Shown here: in pieces, positions 59,295 through 64,000 of the stretch
Numbering within the stretch: position 1 is the first letter of the stretch
Layout of the letters: each line of letters opens with the position of its first letter
NCBI GenBank assembly: GCA_036346275.1
Contig: CM070719.1
Coordinates: 20,377,185 to 20,441,184 of the forward strand
Direction: 5' to 3'
DNA from: Otatea glauca
Taxonomy: Eukaryota > Streptophyta > Magnoliopsida > Poales > Poaceae
DNA length: 64,000 nucleotides
Notes under the pieces: generated by a model
Told to the model about the DNA's origin: nothing
Databases searched by the model: none
Seen by the model: only the letters and a program-made list of their open reading frames with translations
Made by a program: the position numbers and the translations under genes

Positions 59295-60368
59295 CAAGGA
59301 TTCAAACTTCGTTTTCGGATAAAATGTCGTCCTGGACCAGAATCCAAAATTTCACTGAAATTTGAATATTTCATACAAATCTCGTTCAAAATTCAAAAAT
59401 AAAAATTCAAATCCGGTTCGTTTTCTACCGAGAAAAACGAAATTTCGCCAAAAAATCCCGAAATTTCGGTATATTTGCACCGGCTGAAAAGTGGGTCAAA
59501 CAACGACGAAAATTTTTGAAATTTTTTTTGGAGGTTCCTGACACATCATTAATATTTCCATAAAAATTTAAGATGATTATCACATTTGAGGAAGTTTTAA
59601 AAATTCAAAAATTGCTACTATCCTGATAAAACGCTGACCGAGAAGTTTGAATCGAATGAAAAATGGTACAACCCACGTTATAAAATTTTGAAATTTTTGT
59701 GAATGGTTATGATCCATCATTAATATTCTCATAAAATTTTCATATGATGGTCAATCTTCAAGAATTTTTTGAAAATTCGGACAGTGCAACTGAAGGCTGA
59801 CCGACAAATTTCAATTGCATGAAAAATGGTTCAAACCATGTTAGAACATTTTGAAAATTTTTATGGATAGTCTTGATACATCATTAATGTTACCATAAAA
59901 GTTTAAAATGATGATAAAACATTAAAAAATTTATAAAATTCCGACAATCTTACTACCTCATTTATGCTAATTCTGTTTTTTATTTTTAAAATATAACAAA
60001 TGAAGTTAAAATATTTTATAAAATTTCCTGTTTGATCCTAGATTTCTTGAGATAGTACCATAAATGTTTCATAGCATTATAAAGCATATTAAATTTTATA
60101 AAATTCCAACAGTGTTTCTGCCAAATTTTAAAATATCTCAAGAAATAAGTTTTTCGACAAACTATCATGAAAGATCACTTTCTTATAGGTTATTGATGTA
60201 ATTGAAGTCAAATCCGGCCATAAAAAACCAAAATCCGAATTTTTTTCATAAAATTTTGTCGGTTTGACCGAAATTTCGTCGAAAAAACTTATTCCGGCCG
60301 GTAGTTTAGATCTCGGGGGGCCCGAAATCCGAAATTTCGACAAAAATTTGCCGAAATTTGGATCGCTG
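59295..60368. mobile_element. hAT-like element rich in CCGAAATTTCGG motifs
   Basis: The ends CAAGGATTCAAACTTCG (59295) and the inverse CGAAATTTGGATCGCTG (60368) are imperfect inverted repeats. The flanks TGCGCGTT (59287-59294) and TGCGCGCC (60369-60376) match in six of eight bases. Inside, gaaatttcg(t/g) palindromes cluster near both ends (59440-59500 and 60270-60350). Removing it rejoins the RNase H-like pseudogene motifs on either side. No transposase is encoded. Confidence 0.65.
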
Positions 60369-60480
60369 TGCGCGCCGCAGCAGCAGCATCAACATTCAGT
60401 TTCCAGACTTCATGCTGAGGCGGAATCCACCTGGGACTCCTCTCTTCCTCTATTTATCTTCTTCTGCACCCACTTAGCAA

Positions 60481-61258
60481 TCTCCAAGTCTGTCATGCAT
60501 TCGGTTAATCAGCCCGACAGTAGCAAAAAGACTTATGAATTCCCCTTCATGAAGTGCTTTCCGACTAAATTGCCCAGCATGTGGTTAGGATCTTGGCACC
60601 ATCAACTTCAGATAGAGTATAACAAATATGGAACACCCAATGCTTCGGATCAGGAATTTGCAGTGTAGCAATTTCCTCCGTTAGATCCTGCATCCAGTAT
60701 TAAAAGCCCACACACATCTGGCCAAAGTGCAGTTTTGCGGAGCATGATCCCCATGTATCTGCGAATTGTTTTTTGAAATAATATATTTTAAATAATTTTA
60801 CAAAAAATAATATAACGAAACAAAATTTTACAAAAATGCATCTCTATCTCTATTTCAAATGGTAATAGAAACTTTGTCGCCATTTGAACTGGTAATAGGG
60901 CTCTGTCGCTATTTGAACTTGGCTGACAAGGCTGTATTTTTGTAAAATTTTGTTTGCCACATTAGTTTTTAAAAATTATTTTAAAACACATATTATTTTA
61001 AAAACAAATCATGTATCTTCACCAGCACCACAAACCAGGTCGGTCCACTGAAGCCCAGCCCATTTCCGAAACCACAAAACCATTACGGCCCAGGCATGGA
61101 GCTCCAGGCCACGACACCTGTCCGACCGACGTGTACGTACGTAGCCCACAACGCCGCTGCTCCCCTTCTCTTCCCGCTCACGTAGACCCACATGCCATAG
61201 ACCCCCAAACAGCCACCGGTCCACAGACACGGTCCACGCAACCCCCATCCAGCCGCAG
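60481..61258. other. Intergenic and upstream region of MCM6
   Basis: 60760-61005 is AT-rich with three short alternating repeats (ttgtcgc(c)atttgaact..ggtaatag). 61020-61258 becomes GC-rich toward the promoter. The ORF 60264-60668 runs out of a transposon and has no recognisable product. Confidence 0.45.
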
Positions 61259-61303
61259 TTTTGGCGCGAAGAATTGGCGCCAACCCGCCGCAACCTTCCC
61301 GCC
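61259..61303 (+). promoter_or_regulatory. Cluster of E2F-type sites in the MCM6 promoter
   Basis: Three sites lie within 45 bp: ttttggcgcgaa (61259-61270, contains TTTGGCGC, a full E2F consensus), ttggcgccaa (61274-61283, palindromic GGCGCC core) and ttcccgcc (61296-61303). They end 138 bp before the MCM6 ATG. E2F sites in this position are known for plant and animal MCM genes and give G1/S expression; the function here is inferred from sequence and position. Confidence 0.75.
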
Positions 61304-61441
61304 AAGAAACACCCCACCCACCTCCCCCTTCTTCTGCCCCCAACCCAAAGCCCTTGCGCCCCACCCCGCGCGCGCACGCACTCTCGCAGACGCAGGAACC
61401 AATCCCCGAGCCCTCGGCGAGATCCAGAAGCCTCTTCTGCG

Positions 61442-64000
61442 ATGGAGGCGTTCGGCGGGTTCTTCGTGGACGAGAAGGCGGCACGGGTGGAGAACATCTT
61501 CCTCGAGTTCCTCAAGCGGTGAGATCAGCGCCGCCGCAGCAGCGGCCGCCGCCCCTCCCTCCCTCCCTCCCTCTTTTTCTAGGGTTTCCTTGAGGTCCAG
61601 TCTGCTTCATGCGTGTGGGATTGTTTCTTGGATCTTCAGGTTCAGGGAGGAGGATGCGGCGGAGCCGTTCTACGAGGCGGAGATGGAGGCGATGCGGTCG
61701 CGAGAGTCGACCACCATGTACGTCGACTTCGCACACGTCATGCGCTTCAACGACGTCCTCCAGAAGGCCATCTCCGAGGAGTACCTCAGGTGAGATTGGC
61801 AATCTTTTGGGTTTAATTGGAAATTTGGTGATTTGTGGTTGGATTCGGGGACGGAAAGGTGACGGTTTTGGTTTGTTTACTTGGATTCCATACAGAAATT
61901 GGGTTTGATTGTGTTTTTGTGGCTGGATCTGAGAGGGGGGCATGAGGCTTTTGGGGGTTTCTTGGTTGGGTTTTTTGTAAAACAGGCTGGTTAGGTTTGT
62001 GTAGGAAGAGGTGCTCAATGTGTTGTTAATTCCGGTATGCTTTGCCGTTTCCATCTGTTAAAGTGTTTTGTTTTGTTGGATAAGTTTTTCTTCTACTTTT
62101 TTTTTATTTACTATTTTTTTTAGGATTTCAACATATTAACAATATTATTTTTGTTTCTTCGGCAAATTTGACTAGTATTTGAGTTAGCAGACATTAGCTT
62201 GTTCGTATGTTACTTGGAGGAATCGATGCTCATATGCTGCATTTGATTCCATCAGGTTTGAGCCGTACCTCCGGAATGCGTGCAAGAGGTTTGTGACGGA
62301 GCATAGGGCGGGGGAGAACCGTGCGCCAATCATCTCTGATGATAGCCCCAGCAAGGACATTAACATAGCCTTCTACAACATCCCGATGCTAAAGAGGTCT
62401 GCACTTGCTTCTCCACAAGTACCTGTTATTTGTTAGACAACTGAACCATTCGTGCGAATGGCCTGTGGTTCTCTACAAATGTGTGAAACTTATCAAAGAC
62501 ATGCAGTTGTTGGTTAACATGTTTATCAGTACTACAGACTCCAGACTGCCGTGTTAGAATTGAAAGAATACCTTGTGTGCAGAATTTGATTTTAGTGTCA
62601 TCTGCTTCTCTACTGGATGGATACCGCAGTCTAAATTAATTTTGCATTTCTCTGGTAGATCATAGGAGTAAGCTAATATTTCGTATGGTTGCCAGAAAAC
62701 ATTGACTGAAACTGCTGTTGTGATAGGTTGAGGGAGCTTGGGACAGCGGAGATTGGTAAGCTCACAGCTGTAATGGGGGTTGTGACACGGACGAGCGAGG
62801 TCCGACCTGAGTTATTGCAAGGCACCTTCAAGTGTCTTGAATGTGGCAATGTTGTAAAGAATGTAGAGCAGCAGTTCAAGTATTCTGAGGTTGTTATTCT
62901 GAACTCTATGTTCAATTTGTTTTTGTTTCTCGTGCAATGTATCTAATGATGAGTTCCTGTACCTTACCTTCAGCCAATAATATGCGTCAATGCAACATGC
63001 CAAAACCGATCAAAATGGGCCCTTCTTCGGCAAGAGAGCAAATTCACAGATTGGCAGCGGGTCAGGATGCAGGAGACATCAAAGGAGATACCTGCAGGGT
63101 CACTACCTCGTTCCCTGGATGTCATTCTGCGGCATGAGATAGTTGAGAAGGCTAGAGCTGGGGACACGTAAGGAAATCTTTTCCTTTGCTTTATTTTGTA
63201 GTCGTTGGATTGACTTTTTTTTATTAAATGTTCTGTTTTGGGCATTTTCAGGGTAATATTTACTGGAACTGTTGTTGCAGTTCCAGATGTTATGGCACTA
63301 ACTTCACCTGGTGAGAGAGCAGAGTGTCGCCGGGAAGCTCCTCAGCGGAAGAACGGGTCAGGTGTCCAAGAAGGTGTCAAGGGCTTGAAGTCCCTTGGTG
63401 TAAGAGATCTCTCGTATCGCCTTGCTTTTGTGGCAAACTCAGTGCATGTAAGATGAGCATCTCTTTCCAGCAGTAAAGTTCCATCTGACTAGTGTAATTT
63501 TAATCTCTCTTGTAAGGTTCTCATCTTTCTTCAACATTCTTAGGTGGCAGATGGCAGGAGAGAAGCAGACATCAGGGACCGGGACACAGATGGTGATGAT
63601 AGTGAGAGACAGAAGTTCACTGTAAGTTCAATTTACGCTGAACTTAATTTTTTTCTTTATTACATGCATACCAAGCAAGCACATTTTATTTTTTTTAGAT
63701 CCTGAACTGGTGTATCATCCTAGTACGTTGTGCTAATTTGGTGTGCTACATGTGCATGCTAGATTACAAAATGAATCTTACTGAACAGCTATGCAAGCTT
63801 CTGTTTGTTTTACTTCTATTGGGTATCCTAAATCATTTTCTTTCTAACCTTTCATGTGTTGTTATAGAACTTATATTTCTTAACCGTTTCTCTTAAACAG
63901 GAAGAAGAGGAGGATGAGGTTGTTAGGATGAGGAACACTCCTGATTTTTTCAATAAGATAGTTGATAGCATCTGTCCTACTGTCTTCGGTCATCAAGAAA
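61442..64000 (+). CDS. MCM6: DNA replication licensing factor MCM6, 5' part (exons 1-8)
   Basis: A subunit of the MCM2-7 helicase in the nucleus. Exons by conserved protein and GT-AG sites: 61442-61518, 61640-61789, 62256-62396, 62727-62889, 62974-63167, 63252-63447, 63544-63621, and 63901 to the window end. All phases fit; 366 residues are covered. The start MEAFGGFFVDEKAARVENIF matches cereal MCM6. The N-terminal A-domain is followed by an OB/zinc region with Cys159, Cys162 (CLEC), Cys181 and Cys186 (CVNATC), then VIFTGTVVAVPDVMALTSPG and NTPDFFNKIVDSICPTVFGH leading to the AAA+ core, whose Walker motifs lie beyond the window. No damage is seen. Upstream E2F sites suggest cell-cycle control. 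Confidence 0.96.

Larger units (their letters stand above)
58044..60480 (-). pseudogene. RNase H-like (RVT_3) domain pseudogene, split by two hAT elements
   Basis: From right to left on the minus strand: RWIPPQHEVWKLNVDAAAA (about 60380-60440), then, after the 59295 element, AAVVCKDENGSFQS (about 59220-59260) and TDPETLEAMA up to the 58301 element, continuing across its TSD as CNEAL, then ASDCLNVVRII, VILQDIKER and SFDCVQFVHEGRESNWQAHS (about 58115-58190). These are the ordered motifs of the plant RVT_3 (PF13456) domain: W.PP....K.NVDAA, ..DENG.F., TDPETLEA.AC.EAL, SDCL.V., F.HE.R.SN..AH. At least one frameshift (near 59200) and several stops are present. No intact gene remains; the original could be a retroelement-derived or host RNase H-like protein. 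Confidence 0.75.

Noticed and set aside
60264..60668. 134-codon plus-strand ORF upstream of MCM6
   Set aside because: It starts inside a hAT-like element and runs antisense through the RNase H-like remnant; no family motif.
61009..61515. 168-codon minus-strand ORF opposite the MCM6 start
   Set aside because: It is the antisense shadow of the GC-rich MCM6 promoter and first exon; no recognisable protein.

Overview
The window is nuclear DNA from a grass (Poaceae). The evidence is an intron-containing MCM6 gene close to cereal MCM6, copia elements of the cereal Angela type (LTRs opening TGTT...ATGCCCT(T/A)GAGGCAATCAT), very long Ty3-Gypsy LTRs, a CACTA transposon, hAT elements and a SMART-like TRIM. 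Only two loci look like host genes: a B3-like ORF (34640-36406, +) and the 5' part of MCM6 (61442 to the window end, +). Nearly everything else is transposable elements inserted into one another. I delimited them by eye from terminal motifs and target-site duplications (TSDs); no alignment was run.

Left block (1-34578). The outer shell is a minus-strand Ty1/Copia element (Copia-1). Its 5' LTR is at 34298-34578, gag starts near 33072 and the RNase H stop is at 1272. An LTR that runs off the window (1-989) cuts its 3' end. A 4.3-kb minus-strand Gypsy LTR (1893-6228, TSD ATCAG) sits in its RT/RNase H region, and a second Gypsy LTR (9806-32936, TSD ACCAG) splits its gag. That second LTR is itself filled with an Angela-like solo LTR (12697-14204, TSD CTCTC), a decayed two-LTR Angela-like element (14664-24502) that carries another solo LTR (16847-18466, TSD TTAAT), a plus-strand Gypsy LTR (to 29771) and a SIRE-like solo LTR (30571-32403, TSD GGGGC).

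Middle block (34579-55934). The B3-like ORF begins about 60 bp from the Copia-1 LTR. Downstream lie a SMART-like TRIM array (37207-37611), a weak minus-strand ORF, Gypsy LTR pieces, a hAT element (39671-40935) containing a smaller hAT (40003-40319), a CACTA element that lacks its right end (46561 to about 51400) with Ulp1-like and transposase-like genes and a long foldback, and the 3' end of a SIRE-like copia element (about 51400-55934). The LTR of that last element is packed with inverted repeats, including an array of hairpins whose stems differ while the loop stays TGTGT.

Right block (55935-64000). A minus-strand Gypsy LTR with PBS and a solo Angela-like LTR are followed by a minus-strand RNase H-like (RVT_3) pseudogene split by two hAT elements with 8-bp TSDs. 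Then comes MCM6, with three E2F-type sites 140-180 bp upstream of its ATG and seven clean GT-AG introns inside the window. MCM6 is the replicative helicase subunit; the B3-like protein would be a DNA-binding or regulatory protein. No functional link between the two is visible.
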